From Ramlibacter albus (GTDB taxonomy: Bacteria > Pseudomonadota > Gammaproteobacteria > Burkholderiales > Burkholderiaceae_C): DNA of 64,000 bases. The stretch spans positions 186,001 to 250,000 of the forward strand of contig NZ_JACORU010000004.1 in assembly GCF_014297445.1 (NCBI RefSeq), given 5' to 3'. A program made the position numbers and the translations under genes. Under the pieces are notes generated by a model. The model did no database searches, had not been told where the DNA came from, and saw only the letters and a list, made by a program, of their open reading frames with translations. This document shows, one piece after another, positions 39,695-50,237 of this stretch; position 1 is the first letter of the stretch; every line of letters begins with the position of its first letter.

Positions 39695-40795
39695 ATGGAA
39701 TCTGGGTTCTGGATGCTCATGACAGGTGCGATGGCGAGTTTCGCCATCTGCGTGCTGCTGGTCGCCACGAAGGACCGGCACGGGCACTTGAGCCTGGACA
39801 GCACGATGGGTGTCCAGAAGATCCACGACTCGCCCACACCCCGGGTCGGCGGTGTCGCGATCGCCGGCGGCCTGATCATCGGCCTGCTCTACATGGACAC
39901 TGCGGCCCGCGACGTGCTCTTGCCGCTCACCGCGGCGGCGGCGCCTGCGTTTGCCGTCGGGCTCTGGGAAGACCTCACGAAGCGCGTGAGTGTTCGCGCA
40001 CGCCTGTGCATCACCTTCGGAGCGGGGCTGCTGGGTTGCGCCCTGTCAGGCATCGCCCTGAGCCGGGTCAATGTCGTCGGCATGGATCTCGTCCTGGCCA
40101 GCGTGCCGCTCGTTTCCGTCGTCTTCACCGCTTTCGCCGTCGGTGGGGCGGCCAACGCCTTCAACATCATCGACGGGTTCAATGGGCTGGCGGCGGGCGT
40201 GGCCATCGTGTGCCTCGTGGCGCTCGCCGCGGTCGCTGCGTCGGTCGGTGACGGTGCCGTCGTCCAGGCATGCCTGCTCCTGGCGGCCGTCACGCTGGGT
40301 TTCCTGGCCGTCAATTTCCCGCTCGGCAAGATATTCCTGGGTGATGGCGGCGCCTACACGCTGGGCTTCCTCGTCGCGTGGATGGCGATCGTGCTGCCGA
40401 TGCGCAACCCGTCCGTCTCGGTATGGGCAACGCTGCTTGCGTGTGCCTATCCCATCCTCGAGACCTGCTTCAGCATCCTGCGCCGCAGCCGCCGAGATCG
40501 CAGCCCCGGGGATGCGGATCGGCTGCATATGCACAGCCTGGTGCGCAGGCGCGTGGTCAACCGCGTCATGCCGGGCGCATCCATGCTCGCGCGCAATTCG
40601 GCGACAGGCGCCCTGATGTGGATCGCGGCGATCGTGCCGGCGCTGCTCGCCGTCACGTACTTCGACAATACGGCGGCGCTTGTCACCTCGTTCGTGCTCT
40701 GTGCGTTCGGCTACTCGGCCGTCTATGCGCGCCTGACGCAATTCCGCTGGTGCTTCCGCGCGGCCACGCTGGCACCCGAGGCCTCGGCAGCATGA
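39695..40795 (+). CDS. Undecaprenyl-phosphate sugar-1-phosphate transferase (WecA/MraY superfamily)
   Basis: 366 aa polytopic membrane protein. Family motifs are KIHDSPTPRVGGVAIAGG, NAFNIIDGFNGLAAGVAIV with the catalytic Asp, FPLGKIFLGDGGAYTLGFLV, and a cytoplasmic His-rich loop ADRLHMHSLVRRR. It would load the first sugar phosphate onto undecaprenyl phosphate; the sugar is unknown. The ATG at 39695 has GGAGGCGAGGG just upstream. The next gene overlaps its stop by ATGA. Confidence 0.9.
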   Translation: MESGFWMLMTGAMASFAICVLLVATKDRHGHLSLDSTMGVQKIHDSPTPRVGGVAIAGGLIIGLLYMDTAARDVLLPLTAAAAPAFAVGLWEDLTKRVSVRARLCITFGAGLLGCALSGIALSRVNVVGMDLVLASVPLVSVVFTAFAVGGAANAFNIIDGFNGLAAGVAIVCLVALAAVAASVGDGAVVQACLLLAAVTLGFLAVNFPLGKIFLGDGGAYTLGFLVAWMAIVLPMRNPSVSVWATLLACAYPILETCFSILRRSRRDRSPGDADRLHMHSLVRRRVVNRVMPGASMLARNSATGALMWIAAIVPALLAVTYFDNTAALVTSFVLCAFGYSAVYARLTQFRWCFRAATLAPEASAA

Positions 40796-42855
40796 GGCGG
40801 GTGGCAGCCGTCGTCCTGGCGGCATTGCTGCCCGTTCCTTGCGCTTTGGCGGCCGGCGACGGGATCGCAACTCGCGGTGCCACCGGCGGGCTCACGATCC
40901 CTTCTGGCAGCGTGCTCCAGCATGGCGACGCCGCCTTCACCGCAAGTGACTTCCAGGAGCCCGCGCTCGGGTCGAACACGCGCCGGCGCGACCTCACGTT
41001 CGGCATCGGCCTCGCTCCAAACTTCGAATTGTTCGGCCGCTACGCCAACTACGAAAACCCGATCCCGGGCTCCACGGCCGCCAACGGGCTGAGGGACATT
41101 TCGGCCAACGTCAAGCTGAAACTGCCAAGGCTCTGGCGTCACCAGCCCGACCTGGCCATCGGTGTCACCGACCTCGGCGGCGGTGCGACCAATTTCGGCT
41201 CGACCTATTTCGTTGCGAGCGACCGCCTCGGCTGGCTTGACTGGACGCTGGGTTACGCGCGAGCCGGCGCGCTGCTGCGCGAGGCGCGCAACCCAAAGAC
41301 TTTCGACGGCGTTTTCGGCGGCCTGCAGTTGCGCGCAGGAGAGAGCGGGCTGTCCGCCATCGCGGAATACGATGGCCAGCAGAAGTTTGCGGGTGTGCGC
41401 TACCGCTCGCCGTCGATCCAGTACCTTGCCGGGACAAGGCTCGAACTGTCGGTGCTGCGCTCGTTCGGCGCGCGCGACCCGGCTGGGCGCGACGTCGACC
41501 GAACATCCGCAGCCGTGTCGGTGATCGTGCCGCTCGAACAGATAGCCGAGCGGCCGCGCACCTTCCGCCCAGAGCGCGCGTTGCGCGCAGCGGACTCGCA
41601 GTCGAGCGCGATGGGTGCCACTCCGGAAGACCGCCTGGAGGCGCTTCAGCGCGCGCTCGTGGCCAGCGGCATGGAGCGCGTGCGCGTCGGCACGCTGGAT
41701 CGCGACCTCGTCGTCGAATACGAGAACCACGTCTTCGGGCAGACCGAAGCCGACGCTCTCGGCGTGGTCCTTGGCCTTGCGGCGGAGCTCGCTCCCGCCG
41801 GCACATCGCGGCTGCGGGCCGTGACGCTGAAGGCCGGCTTGCCCATGTACGTCACGTCGGCGGGGGTTGCGGAATATCGCTCCTTCCTGCGCAGCGCCGA
41901 CTCGGGCAGCGTCAGCGGCAGCCTGGCTGTCGACGGGTTCAAGGCGCACCAGGCCGAACGCGTGAGCTGGCAGGCCGCATTGCCGGGCCGCCGCAATTTC
42001 GCCCATTTCCAGCTCGAGCCCGAACTCGTGAATACCGTCGCGACGGAGCTTGCCGTCTTCGACTATTCACTGGCCGCCAACCTCAAGTCCTTCTTCCCGC
42101 TCTGGCGCGGCGCCGAGTTCCACACGAGCTACGTGCAGCGGTTGTCCAGCACGGAGAACTTCGAGCCCGGCAATTTCTTCGGTGCCTTCCGCCATCGCAA
42201 CGGCCTGAAGGTCGCCGCGCTCCAGCAATCGTTCTGGCTCGGGTCGCACGTGCTGGTAAGTGCCGGCGTCGGCCGCTACCGATATGACAATTTTGGCGTC
42301 GAGGTGGAGTCGACGATGTTCATGCCGGGTGGGCGCGACGTGATACGTCTCAAGGGCGCAACCTACGAGCGCAACCCGGGCGAGAGCCGCGCGCAGGCGA
42401 TGCCGCTGTCCGCGAGCTACCGGTGGGCGCCGGCGCCGCACACGTGGGTCGAAGCCGGCCTGCAGCAGTACACCGACGGTACGCGCGGGCCTTCCATCGT
42501 CCTGACGCGCTGGTTCGGCGAAGTAGGCGCCAACCTGTTCGTGCGCCGCGGGGGCACGCGCACCTTCGGCGGATTTGAACTAACGATTCCATTGACGCCG
42601 CGCCGCGGGGCGGACTTGGCAGGGTTCACCCTGAATGGCACCCCGCAATTCACGAAGGGCGTGCGCACTCGCATCGTCTCGGGCTCGGGCGTCAATTTTG
42701 TCGAACTCGGTGGCGTGCTGGATTTCCCGCTGCAGTACAACGCCGAACAGCGCCTGCTCAACGGCGGGCACGTCTCCGAAAAATACTTCATCTCGCGCCT
42801 GCATCGCATGCGCGAGGCGTTCTACCTGTATGCTCGCGACCGCTTGCCGGAGTAG
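40792..42855 (+). CDS. YjbH-like outer-membrane protein linked to exopolysaccharide
   Basis: 687 aa. A signal peptide (MRRVAAVVLAALLPVPCALA) is followed by GATGGLTIPSGSVLQHGDAA and a beta-rich body, as in the YjbH/GfcD lipoprotein-porin family of exopolysaccharide clusters. The middle region (about 280-380) looks like a separate soluble domain. The C-terminus has further barrel strands (FVELGGVLDFPLQYNAEQRL). It likely assists secretion across the outer membrane, but the role is inferred. Confidence 0.8.
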   Translation: MRRVAAVVLAALLPVPCALAAGDGIATRGATGGLTIPSGSVLQHGDAAFTASDFQEPALGSNTRRRDLTFGIGLAPNFELFGRYANYENPIPGSTAANGLRDISANVKLKLPRLWRHQPDLAIGVTDLGGGATNFGSTYFVASDRLGWLDWTLGYARAGALLREARNPKTFDGVFGGLQLRAGESGLSAIAEYDGQQKFAGVRYRSPSIQYLAGTRLELSVLRSFGARDPAGRDVDRTSAAVSVIVPLEQIAERPRTFRPERALRAADSQSSAMGATPEDRLEALQRALVASGMERVRVGTLDRDLVVEYENHVFGQTEADALGVVLGLAAELAPAGTSRLRAVTLKAGLPMYVTSAGVAEYRSFLRSADSGSVSGSLAVDGFKAHQAERVSWQAALPGRRNFAHFQLEPELVNTVATELAVFDYSLAANLKSFFPLWRGAEFHTSYVQRLSSTENFEPGNFFGAFRHRNGLKVAALQQSFWLGSHVLVSAGVGRYRYDNFGVEVESTMFMPGGRDVIRLKGATYERNPGESRAQAMPLSASYRWAPAPHTWVEAGLQQYTDGTRGPSIVLTRWFGEVGANLFVRRGGTRTFGGFELTIPLTPRRGADLAGFTLNGTPQFTKGVRTRIVSGSGVNFVELGGVLDFPLQYNAEQRLLNGGHVSEKYFISRLHRMREAFYLYARDRLPE

Positions 42856-42994
42856 TTTTAGGGCCGCGTTGCACGAAGGCAAAAAAGATTTTGGCCGGCA
42901 TTTACGACACAAATAAATTGCGGTACCCTGTGCAGTTCGTAGGAGAGAAAAGGCGCTCGGCCTCAGTCCATTTTCAAGTGAAAGGGTTGGTCAA

Positions 42995-43555
42995 ATGAAG
43001 AAACTTCTTGGTCTTATCGTCGCTGTCGGTGCATCCGCACTTCTTTACGCATGCGGCGGCAGCGGGGGCGACCAGCCCCTGGGTGTTGCGAGCAACACCA
43101 CGCTCGCGACGAACAGCACGGTCGCTGCGGCGGTTGTCGCCACACCGTTCTCGTTCCCGAGCGGCGTTCCCGCGCTGGGCACGACGGCCGCGACGACCGT
43201 TACGTTCACCAGCACGTCGACGGCACCCGCGTTCAACATCTCGGAAGCCGGTGGCCGCACGGCGACCGGTACCACGAGCTTCGGTTCGTGCATCTTCGCG
43301 GTGACGGCGTCCACGTTCCCTGCCGGGCACCCGCTCGCTCTGGGCCAGACCGTCACGGTCAACCCCTGCAACTTGAGCGTGGGCACCACCGGCGCCGTGG
43401 CGAACGGCGTTGCGACATCGCGCAGTATTGCGCTGCTACTGGGTGCGGCTGCGTCCTCCGGCCAATCTGCCACGGTCAACGTGAACCCCGGCGGCCAGCT
43501 CACGCTGAACGGCCAGAGCGTCGGCCAGGTCACGCTCACGCCGGTCTCGGGCTGA
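42995..43555 (+). CDS. Ser/Thr/Ala-rich lipoprotein of unknown function
   Basis: 186 aa. MKKLLGLIVAVGASALLYAC ends in a lipobox with Cys20, then a GGSGGD linker and a low-complexity beta-like domain (AATTVTFTSTSTAPAFNISE) with one Cys pair (FGSCIFAV and VNPCNLSV). No family was recognised. Separated from the YjbH-like gene by 139 bp with its own likely promoter, and ended by a strong hairpin, so probably a separate unit. Confidence 0.72.
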   Translation: MKKLLGLIVAVGASALLYACGGSGGDQPLGVASNTTLATNSTVAAAVVATPFSFPSGVPALGTTAATTVTFTSTSTAPAFNISEAGGRTATGTTSFGSCIFAVTASTFPAGHPLALGQTVTVNPCNLSVGTTGAVANGVATSRSIALLLGAAASSGQSATVNVNPGGQLTLNGQSVGQVTLTPVSG

Positions 43556-43583
43556 TCGAAGCCTTACACCGCACAACGACGAC

Positions 43584-43609
43584 AAAAAGCCCGCGCAAGC
43601 GGGCTTTTT
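43584..43609. terminator. Bidirectional terminator between the lipoprotein gene and tRNA-Leu
   Basis: AAAAAGCCCGC, loop GCAA, GCGGGCTTTTT. The A and T runs allow use from both sides: the lipoprotein gene on plus and tRNA-Leu on minus. Confidence 0.88.
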
Positions 43610-43628
43610 CTTTTGCATCAAATGTGCG

Positions 43629-43715
43629 TGGTGCCGGAGGCCGGAATCGAACCGGCACGGTGTTGCCACCGGCAGATTTTGAGTCTGCTGCGTCTACCGA
43701 TTTCGCCACTCCGGC
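43629..43715 (-). tRNA. tRNA-Leu (CAA)
   Basis: 87 nt including an encoded CCA (43629-43631). The acceptor stem GCCGGAG/CTCCGGC, the D arm, and the anticodon stem GCAGA/TCTGC with loop CTCAAAA (anticodon CAA, reading UUG) are visible. A long variable arm (GCCGGTGGCAACACCGT region) marks a class II tRNA, and the T arm GCCGGTTCGATTCCGGC is intact. Confidence 0.95.
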
Positions 43716-43758
43716 AAGGGGAAAGAGCGGAGCGGGAAATTATGGCACAGTGCCCTCC

Positions 43759-44661
43759 ATGCGATATCCCACCATCGAGGACGCCATCGGCAACACGCCG
43801 CTCGTGGCCCTGCAGCGCATCGGCGCACAAGAAGGCGCGAAGCGCGGCAACGTCATCCTCGGCAAGCTCGAAGGCAACAACCCCGCCGGCTCCGTGAAGG
43901 ACCGCCCCGCGCTGTCGATGATCAAGCGCGCCGAGGAGCGCGGCGACATCAAGCCGGGCGACACGCTCATCGAAGCCACGTCCGGCAACACCGGCATCGC
44001 GCTCGCGATGGCCGCGGCCATCCGTGGCTACCGCATGGTGCTCATCATGCCGGAGGACCTCTCCGTCGAGCGCGCGCAGACGATGAAGGCGTTCGGCGCC
44101 GAACTCGTGCTCACGCCCAAGAGCGGCGGCATGGAATACGCGCGCGACCTCGCCGAGAACATGCAGAAGGAAGGCAAGGGCCGCGTGCTGGACCAGTTCG
44201 CCAACGCGGACAACCCTCGCATTCACTACGAGACCACGGGCCCCGAGCTGTGGGAGCAGACCGGCGGCAAGATCACGCACTTCGTGAGCGCCATGGGCAC
44301 GACGGGCACCATCACGGGCGTGTCGCGTTACCTGAAGGAGAAGAACCCGGCCGTGAAGATCGTCGGCGCGCAGCCCAGCGAAGGCTCGCGCATCCCCGGC
44401 ATCCGCAAGTGGCCGCAGGAATACCTGCCGAAGATCTACGAGCCGTCGCGTGTCGACGACCTCGTGTACGTGAGCCAGGAGGACGCCGAGGAGATGTGCC
44501 GCCGCCTCGCGCGCGAGGAGGGCATCTTCGCGGGCATCTCGGCGGCCGGCGCGCTGTGGGTCGCGCTGGAGATCTCCAGGCAGGTCGAGAACGCCACGAT
44601 CGTGTTCGTCGTGTGCGACCGCGGGGACCGCTACCTCTCCACCGGCGTGTTCCCGGCGTAG
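43759..44661 (+). CDS. cysM: Cysteine synthase B (O-acetylserine sulfhydrylase)
   Basis: 300 aa PLP enzyme. KLEGNNPAGSVKDRPALSMI contains the PLP lysine, EATSGNTGIALAMAAAIRGY the substrate loop, and SAMGTTGTITGVSRYLKEKN the phosphate loop; GAQPSEGSRIPGIRKWP is CysM-type. It makes cysteine from O-acetylserine (or phosphoserine) with sulfide or thiosulfate. A TusA-like protein two genes downstream fits sulfur metabolism. Confidence 0.93.
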   Translation: MRYPTIEDAIGNTPLVALQRIGAQEGAKRGNVILGKLEGNNPAGSVKDRPALSMIKRAEERGDIKPGDTLIEATSGNTGIALAMAAAIRGYRMVLIMPEDLSVERAQTMKAFGAELVLTPKSGGMEYARDLAENMQKEGKGRVLDQFANADNPRIHYETTGPELWEQTGGKITHFVSAMGTTGTITGVSRYLKEKNPAVKIVGAQPSEGSRIPGIRKWPQEYLPKIYEPSRVDDLVYVSQEDAEEMCRRLAREEGIFAGISAAGALWVALEISRQVENATIVFVVCDRGDRYLSTGVFPA

Positions 44662-44668
44662 AGCGAAA

Positions 44669-45211
44669 GTGGATTACCGCTACACCTTCTGCCCCAACTG
44701 CGCGACCCCGCTCGAGCTCATCGCGCAGGCGGAGGACGGCGGGAGCAAGGAGCGGCTGCGCTGCCCGCAATGCAAGTGGACGCACTGGAACAACCCGACA
44801 CCCGTGCTCGCGGCCGTGATCCAGTACCAGGACAAGATCCTGCTCGCGCGCAATGCGGCGTGGCCCGGCAAGTTCTATGCGCTGATCACCGGCTTCATGG
44901 AAGCCGGGGAGACGCCACAGGCGGGCATCGCGCGCGAGATCAAGGAAGAGACCAACCTCGACACGAGCGAGCTCGACCTGATCGGCGTCTACGACTTCCA
45001 GCGCATGAACCAGGTGATCATTGCCTACCATGCCGTGGCGCATGGCACGGTGCAGCTGTCGCCGGAGCTCGCGGACTGGCGCCTCTTCGCCTACGACCAA
45101 GTGCGCTGCTGGCCCGCGGGCACTGGCTATGCGCTTGCGGATTGGCTGCGCAGCCGCGGCTTCGAGCCGGTGTTCACCGAGATCCCGCGGCGCGACCCTA
45201 AAATGGAATAG
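44669..45211 (+). CDS. Nudix hydrolase with N-terminal zinc ribbon
   Basis: 180 aa. Cys pairs C8/C11 and C32/C35 form a zinc ribbon, followed by the Nudix box in GFMEAGETPQAGIAREIKEE with the conserved glutamates. This is the NudC-like arrangement (NADH pyrophosphatase or mRNA decapping), but the protein is shorter than NudC and its substrate is open. Start GTG, 7 bp after cysM. Confidence 0.85.
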   Translation: MDYRYTFCPNCATPLELIAQAEDGGSKERLRCPQCKWTHWNNPTPVLAAVIQYQDKILLARNAAWPGKFYALITGFMEAGETPQAGIAREIKEETNLDTSELDLIGVYDFQRMNQVIIAYHAVAHGTVQLSPELADWRLFAYDQVRCWPAGTGYALADWLRSRGFEPVFTEIPRRDPKME

Positions 45212-45213
45212 AG

Positions 45214-45441
45214 ATGGACACCGACAAGGAAATCGACACCCGAGGGCTCAATTGCCCGCTGCCCATCCTCAAGGCCAAGAAGGCGCTGACCGACATGCAA
45301 AGCGGCCAGCTGCTCAAGGTCGTGTCCACGGACGCGGGCTCCGTGCGCGACTTCCAGGCGTTCGCCAAGCAGACGGGCAACGAGCTCGTCCACCAGGAGA
45401 CGGCGGGCGAGGACTTCATCCACGTCCTCAGGCGGCGCTGA
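45214..45441 (+). CDS. TusA-family sulfurtransferase
   Basis: 75 aa. DTRGLNCPLPILKAKKAL has the CPxP motif with the active Cys14 that carries persulfide sulfur. It starts 2 bp after the Nudix stop, with TAAAAT nine bases upstream as a possible own -10. Whether it serves tRNA thiolation or another sulfur relay cannot be told. Confidence 0.9.
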   Translation: MDTDKEIDTRGLNCPLPILKAKKALTDMQSGQLLKVVSTDAGSVRDFQAFAKQTGNELVHQETAGEDFIHVLRRR

Positions 45442-45452
45442 GCGCCCGCCAC

Positions 45453-46358
45453 CTAGCGCGTGCCCAGGCGCTCCTTCGCGAGCTGCAGCAGGTAATCCTG
45501 GAAGCCGGGCCCCACCTCCGGGTGGTCGATGCCGAGCTCCACGGTCGCTTCGAGGAAACCCAGCTTGCTGCCGCAGTCGTAGCGCTTGCCTTCGTACTCG
45601 TACGCGTGCACGCCTTCGGTGGGGATCAGCTGCGCGATGCCGTCGGTGAGCTGGATCTCGCCCCCCGCGCCGCGCGGCTGGTTGCGGATGGCTTCGAACA
45701 CCGCCGGCGTGAGCACATAGCGCCCCGCGACCGCGATGCGTGAGGGCGCGACCTCCGGCTTCGGCTTCTCGACGAACTTCTCCACGCGGTGCAGGCGCTC
45801 GCCCGCGCGCGGGCCGGCCACGATGCCGTAACGCTGCACGTGGTCGAGTGGCACTTCCTGCACGGCCAGCACCGACGTGCCCGTTTCCTCGTACGTCTTC
45901 ACCAGCTGCGCGGTGATGCCGCGGCCGGGGGCCGGGCCCGTCATCAGGTCGTCGGCCAGCAGCACCGCGAAGGGCTCTTCGCCCACGAGCGGTTGTGCGC
46001 ACAGGACCGCGTGCCCGAGGCCGAGCGCCCGAGGCTGGCGGATGTACGCGCAGTCCATGTCCGCCGGCGCGAGCGAACGCACCAGCTCCAGCAGCTCGTT
46101 CTTGCCCGAAGCCGAGAGCTCGCTCTCCAGCTCGTAGGCGGTGTCGAAGTGGTCCTCGATCGCGCGCTTGTTCCGCCCCGTCACGAAGATCATGTGCCGG
46201 ATGCCCGCCTCGTAAGCCTCCTCTACCGCGTACTGGATCAGCGGTTTGTCCACAACGGGCAGCATCTCCTTGGGCTGCGCCTTCGTCGCCGGCAGGAAGC
46301 GCGTGCCGAGCCCCGCCACGGGGAACACCGCTTTGTGAATCTTTGTGACTTTTTTCAT
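45453..46358 (-). CDS. galU: UTP-glucose-1-phosphate uridylyltransferase
   Basis: 301 aa. [20 protein letters not shown] is the nucleotide-binding start, [20 protein letters not shown] the GalU segment, with [20 protein letters not shown] and [17 protein letters not shown] further on. It makes UDP-glucose, a precursor for the exopolysaccharide and lipopolysaccharide. The ATG at 46358 begins [13 protein letters not shown]. Confidence 0.95.
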   Translation of the reverse strand: MKKVTKIHKAVFPVAGLGTRFLPATKAQPKEMLPVVDKPLIQYAVEEAYEAGIRHMIFVTGRNKRAIEDHFDTAYELESELSASGKNELLELVRSLAPADMDCAYIRQPRALGLGHAVLCAQPLVGEEPFAVLLADDLMTGPAPGRGITAQLVKTYEETGTSVLAVQEVPLDHVQRYGIVAGPRAGERLHRVEKFVEKPKPEVAPSRIAVAGRYVLTPAVFEAIRNQPRGAGGEIQLTDGIAQLIPTEGVHAYEYEGKRYDCGSKLGFLEATVELGIDHPEVGPGFQDYLLQLAKERLGTR

Positions 46359-46408
46359 CGACGTGCCAACACCTTCTGGATAAAGTCCGTCCAATTTTTC
46401 ACACCCCT

Positions 46409-47404
46409 GTGGCCGCAACCGACATCCTGCTGCTCGAACGCCTGGTGCCCGAAGCCCTCGCATGGCTCGAGGCGCGGCATTCGGTCGAGGTGCGTCCCGA
46501 GCTTGCCACAGATGCGAGCCTGCTGCGCAAGTCGGTCTACAAGGCGCACGCCGTCGTGCTGCCGCGCAAGGTGGTGGTCACTCGCGAGTTCCTCGACTTC
46601 GCGCCGATGCTCAAGGCGGTGGCCCGCATGCACGCGGGCACGGACAACACCGACCTGGAAGCATGCCGCGACCGCAAGGTGCGCGTGATCCAGGCGACGA
46701 CCGCAAACGTTCGTTCGAATGCCGAATACCTTCTGGCCAGCCTGCTGCTGCTGTACCGGCGCGGCATCGGCTCCTCGCTGATCGGCGACCGCCACGCCGA
46801 CATCCGCCTCGGGCGCGAGCTGAACGGCAGCACGGTGGGCATCTTCGGTCTCGCGCCCACTGCGCACACGCTCGCCCTGATGCTGCATTCACTCGGGGCC
46901 AAGTTGATCGGCTACGACCCCGCCGTCCACCACACGGCGCCCTTGTGGGGCCGCCTGCAGGTGCAGCCCGTGAGCCTGCGCGACATGATGTCGCAGGCCG
47001 ATGCCATCTCCGTGCAGATGATGTACGCCTCGCGCTACAACGGTTTCGTGAACGACAAGGTGCTCGCGCACTGCAAGCCGGGGCAGGTGTGGGTGGGCAC
47101 GAGCCGCTCGCTGCTGTTCGAGCCCGACGCGCTGGCGCGCGCGCTGACCGACGGCCGCATCGAGGCCGCGATGTTCGACGGCGCCGAGGCCGGCTTCGCC
47201 TCGCGCGGCTCGCCCCTGCACGAGCTGGGCAACCTGTTCCTCACGCCGCGCCTGGGCTCGCACACGCGCGAGTCGCGGCTGCGCGCCAGCTGGTACGTGG
47301 CGCACCGTATCCACGAGACGCTGTCCGCGCCGCAGCACGGCGTGCTGGACTCGCTGGGCACCGATGCGGCCCCGCTGGACCGCATGGACCCCGTCATCCG
47401 CTGA
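46409..47404 (+). CDS. D-2-hydroxyacid dehydrogenase-like protein with His-to-Arg change
   Basis: 331 aa. It has the NAD-binding [20 protein letters not shown] and the catalytic Arg in [13 protein letters not shown] (R233), with a Glu near 260. The usual catalytic His of TPH is Arg281 ([10 protein letters not shown]). The fold is clear but activity as a standard dehydrogenase is doubtful. Start GTG at 46409, divergent from galU; it ends directly at the convergent valS stop. Confidence 0.78.
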   Translation: MAATDILLLERLVPEALAWLEARHSVEVRPELATDASLLRKSVYKAHAVVLPRKVVVTREFLDFAPMLKAVARMHAGTDNTDLEACRDRKVRVIQATTANVRSNAEYLLASLLLLYRRGIGSSLIGDRHADIRLGRELNGSTVGIFGLAPTAHTLALMLHSLGAKLIGYDPAVHHTAPLWGRLQVQPVSLRDMMSQADAISVQMMYASRYNGFVNDKVLAHCKPGQVWVGTSRSLLFEPDALARALTDGRIEAAMFDGAEAGFASRGSPLHELGNLFLTPRLGSHTRESRLRASWYVAHRIHETLSAPQHGVLDSLGTDAAPLDRMDPVIR

Positions 47405-50227
47405 TCAGCCCAGCCGCTTCAACTGCTCCTGCAGCTTCGCCAGCGTCGCGCTGAAGTCGGCGATGCGCTTGCGCTCCTGTTCGATCACTGCCGGCGGCGC
47501 CTTGGCCACGAAGGCTTCGTTCGCGAGCTTCGCGTTCGCCTTCGCCAGCTCGCCTTGCAGCCGCGCGGCTTCCTTGCCCAGGCGCGCCTTCTCCGCCGCG
47601 ACATCGATCTCCATGTAGAGGCACACGCGCGCATCGCCGGCGACGGCCACCGGCGCGGCTTTCGCCGCGGCCGCCCACGAGGCCTCGTCGTCGAAGACCT
47701 TCACCTCGGACAACTTGGCCAGCGCCTGCAGCACGGCCGCATTGCCGCGGATGAAGGCGGCGTCGCCCACCACGTACGCGGGCAACTTCGTACCCGGCGA
47801 AACGTTCATTTCGCCGCGCAGGTTGCGGCATGCATCCACCACGGCCTTGAGCTTCGCGACTTCGGCTTCGGCGGCCGCGTCCACGTTGGCCGGGTTCGAC
47901 TCCGGGTAAGGCGCGACGCTGACCGACTCGCCCGACTTGCCCGCGACCGGCGCCACCTTCTGCCACAGCTCCTCGGTGATGAAGGGGATGACGGGGTGCG
48001 CCAGGCGCAGGATCGCTTCCAGAACGCGGATCAGCGTGCGGCGCGTGCCGCGCTGCTGCGCGGCGTCGCCGCTCTGGATCTGCACCTTCGCGATCTCGAG
48101 GTACCAGTCGCAGTACTCGTCCCAGACGAACTGGTAGATCGTGCCGGCGACGTTGTCGAGGCGGTACTCGCCGAAGCCCTTCGCCACATCCGCTTCGGCC
48201 TTCTGCAGCAGCGAGACGATCCAGCGGTCGGCGGCGGTGAGCGTCGCGCCGGCCTCGGCGAGGTCCTTGCCCTCGCAATTCATCAGCACGAACCGCGTCG
48301 CGTTCCAGAGCTTGTTGCAGAAATTGCGGTAGCCCTCACAGCGCTTCGCGTCGAAGTTGATGTTGCGGCCCAGCGTGGCGAGCGACGCGAAGGTGAAACG
48401 CAGCGCATCCGCGCCGAACGCGGGGATGCCTTCGGGGAATTCCTTCTCCGTGTTCTTGCGGATCTGCGGCGCCGTCTCGGGCTTGCGCAGGCCGGTCGTG
48501 CGCTTGACCAGCAGCGTGGGCAGGTCGATGCCGTCGATGAGGTCCACCGGGTCCAGCACGTTGCCCTCGGACTTGCTCATCTTCTTGCCGTGCGAGTCGC
48601 GCACCAGCCCGTGGATGTACACGTGGCGGAACGGCACCTGCCCGGTGAAGTGCGTCGTCATCATGATCATCCGGGCGACCCAGAAGAAGATGATGTCGTA
48701 GCCCGTCACGAGCACGGTCGACGGCAGGTAGAGGTCCAGGTCCTTCGTCTTCTCCGGCCAGCCCAGCGTGGAGAAGGGCACCAGCGCCGACGAGTACCAC
48801 GTGTCGAGCACGTCGGGGTCGCGCGTGAGCTTGCGGCCCGGGGCCTGCGCCTGCGCCTCGGCTTCGTTGCGCGCGACGTACACCTTGCCGTCTTCGTCGT
48901 ACCACGCCGGGATCTGGTGGCCCCACCAGAGCTGGCGCGAGATGCACCAGTCCTGGATGTTGTTCATCCACTGGTTGTAGGTGTTGACCCAGTTCTCGGG
49001 CACGAAGCGCACGGCGCCGGTCTGCACCGCGTCGATGGCCTTCTGCGCTATCGACTTGCCGCTCGGCTCCTTGGTGCTCATCTTCGTCATCGCCACGAAC
49101 CACTGGTCCGTGAGCATCGGCTCCACCACCTGGCCCGTGCGCTCGCAGCGCGGCACCATCAGCTTGTGCTTCTTCGTCTCCTCGAGCAGGCCCAGCGCCT
49201 CGAGGTCGGTGACCACCGCCTTGCGAGCGGCGAAGCGATCCATGCCGCGGTACTTCGCCGGTGCGTTCTCGTTGATCTTCGCGTCGAGCGTCAGCACGCC
49301 GATCATGGGCAGGCCGTGGCGCTGGCCGACGGCGTAGTCGTTGTAGTCGTGCGCGGGCGTCACCTTCACCACGCCCGTGCCGAACTCGCGGTCCACGTAC
49401 TCGTCGGCAATGATGGGGATCTCGCGGTCGCACAGGGGCAGCTTGACCTTGCGGCCGACCAGCGCCTTGTAGCGCTCGTCCTCGGGGTGAACCATCACCG
49501 CCGTGTCGCCGAGCATCGTCTCGGGCCGCGTCGTCGCCACCGTGAGGTGGCCGCTGCCATCGGCCAAGGGGTAGCGGATCATCCAGAGGAAGCCTTCTTC
49601 CTCCTCGCTCACCACTTCGAGGTCGCTCACGGCGGTCTTGAGCTCCGGGTCCCAGTTCACCAGCCGCTTGCCGCGGTAGATGAGCCCCTCTTCATAGAGC
49701 TGCACGAAGGTGGACGTGACGATCTTCGACAGCCGCTCGTCCATCGTGAAGTACTCGTGCGCCCAGTCCACGCTGTCGCCCATGCGGCGCATCTGCGTGG
49801 TGATGGTGTTGCCGGACTTCTCCTTCCATTCCCACACCTTCTCCACGAACTTCGCCCGGCCGAGGTCGTGGCGCGACAGGCCCTGCTCCTGCAGCTGGCG
49901 CTCCACGACGATCTGCGTCGCGATGCCGGCGTGGTCGGTGCCCGGAACCCACAGCGTGTTGAAGCCCCGCATGCGGTGGTAGCGCGTGAGGCTGTCCATG
50001 ATCGTCTGGTTGAACGCGTGCCCCATGTGCAGCGTGCCCGTGACGTTGGGCGGCGGCAGCTGGATCGCGAAGGAGGGTTCGCCGTCCTTCGGCGCGCCCG
50101 TGCCGCGGTAGCCGGCGCGCGCATAGCCGCGCTGCTCCCATTGCGGGCCCCACTGGGCCTCGATCGAGGCGGGTTCGAAGGACTTGGAAAGGCTGTTCAG
50201 GCCGGGCTGGTCGGTGTCGGTGCTCAC
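47405..50227 (-). CDS. valS: Valyl-tRNA synthetase
   Basis: 940 aa. [20 protein letters not shown] holds the HIGH-type motif, [18 protein letters not shown] the KMSKS motif, and the editing domain ([20 protein letters not shown]) lies between. The C-terminal coiled coil ([20 protein letters not shown]) contacts tRNA. Start GTG at 50227; the frame is open above it only as read-through of the upstream small gene. It follows the DUF2783 gene by 10 bp, which is probably chance crowding. Confidence 0.96.
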   Translation of the reverse strand: MSTDTDQPGLNSLSKSFEPASIEAQWGPQWEQRGYARAGYRGTGAPKDGEPSFAIQLPPPNVTGTLHMGHAFNQTIMDSLTRYHRMRGFNTLWVPGTDHAGIATQIVVERQLQEQGLSRHDLGRAKFVEKVWEWKEKSGNTITTQMRRMGDSVDWAHEYFTMDERLSKIVTSTFVQLYEEGLIYRGKRLVNWDPELKTAVSDLEVVSEEEEGFLWMIRYPLADGSGHLTVATTRPETMLGDTAVMVHPEDERYKALVGRKVKLPLCDREIPIIADEYVDREFGTGVVKVTPAHDYNDYAVGQRHGLPMIGVLTLDAKINENAPAKYRGMDRFAARKAVVTDLEALGLLEETKKHKLMVPRCERTGQVVEPMLTDQWFVAMTKMSTKEPSGKSIAQKAIDAVQTGAVRFVPENWVNTYNQWMNNIQDWCISRQLWWGHQIPAWYDEDGKVYVARNEAEAQAQAPGRKLTRDPDVLDTWYSSALVPFSTLGWPEKTKDLDLYLPSTVLVTGYDIIFFWVARMIMMTTHFTGQVPFRHVYIHGLVRDSHGKKMSKSEGNVLDPVDLIDGIDLPTLLVKRTTGLRKPETAPQIRKNTEKEFPEGIPAFGADALRFTFASLATLGRNINFDAKRCEGYRNFCNKLWNATRFVLMNCEGKDLAEAGATLTAADRWIVSLLQKAEADVAKGFGEYRLDNVAGTIYQFVWDEYCDWYLEIAKVQIQSGDAAQQRGTRRTLIRVLEAILRLAHPVIPFITEELWQKVAPVAGKSGESVSVAPYPESNPANVDAAAEAEVAKLKAVVDACRNLRGEMNVSPGTKLPAYVVGDAAFIRGNAAVLQALAKLSEVKVFDDEASWAAAAKAAPVAVAGDARVCLYMEIDVAAEKARLGKEAARLQGELAKANAKLANEAFVAKAPPAVIEQERKRIADFSATLAKLQEQLKRLG

Positions 50228-50237
50228 CTGCCCGATT

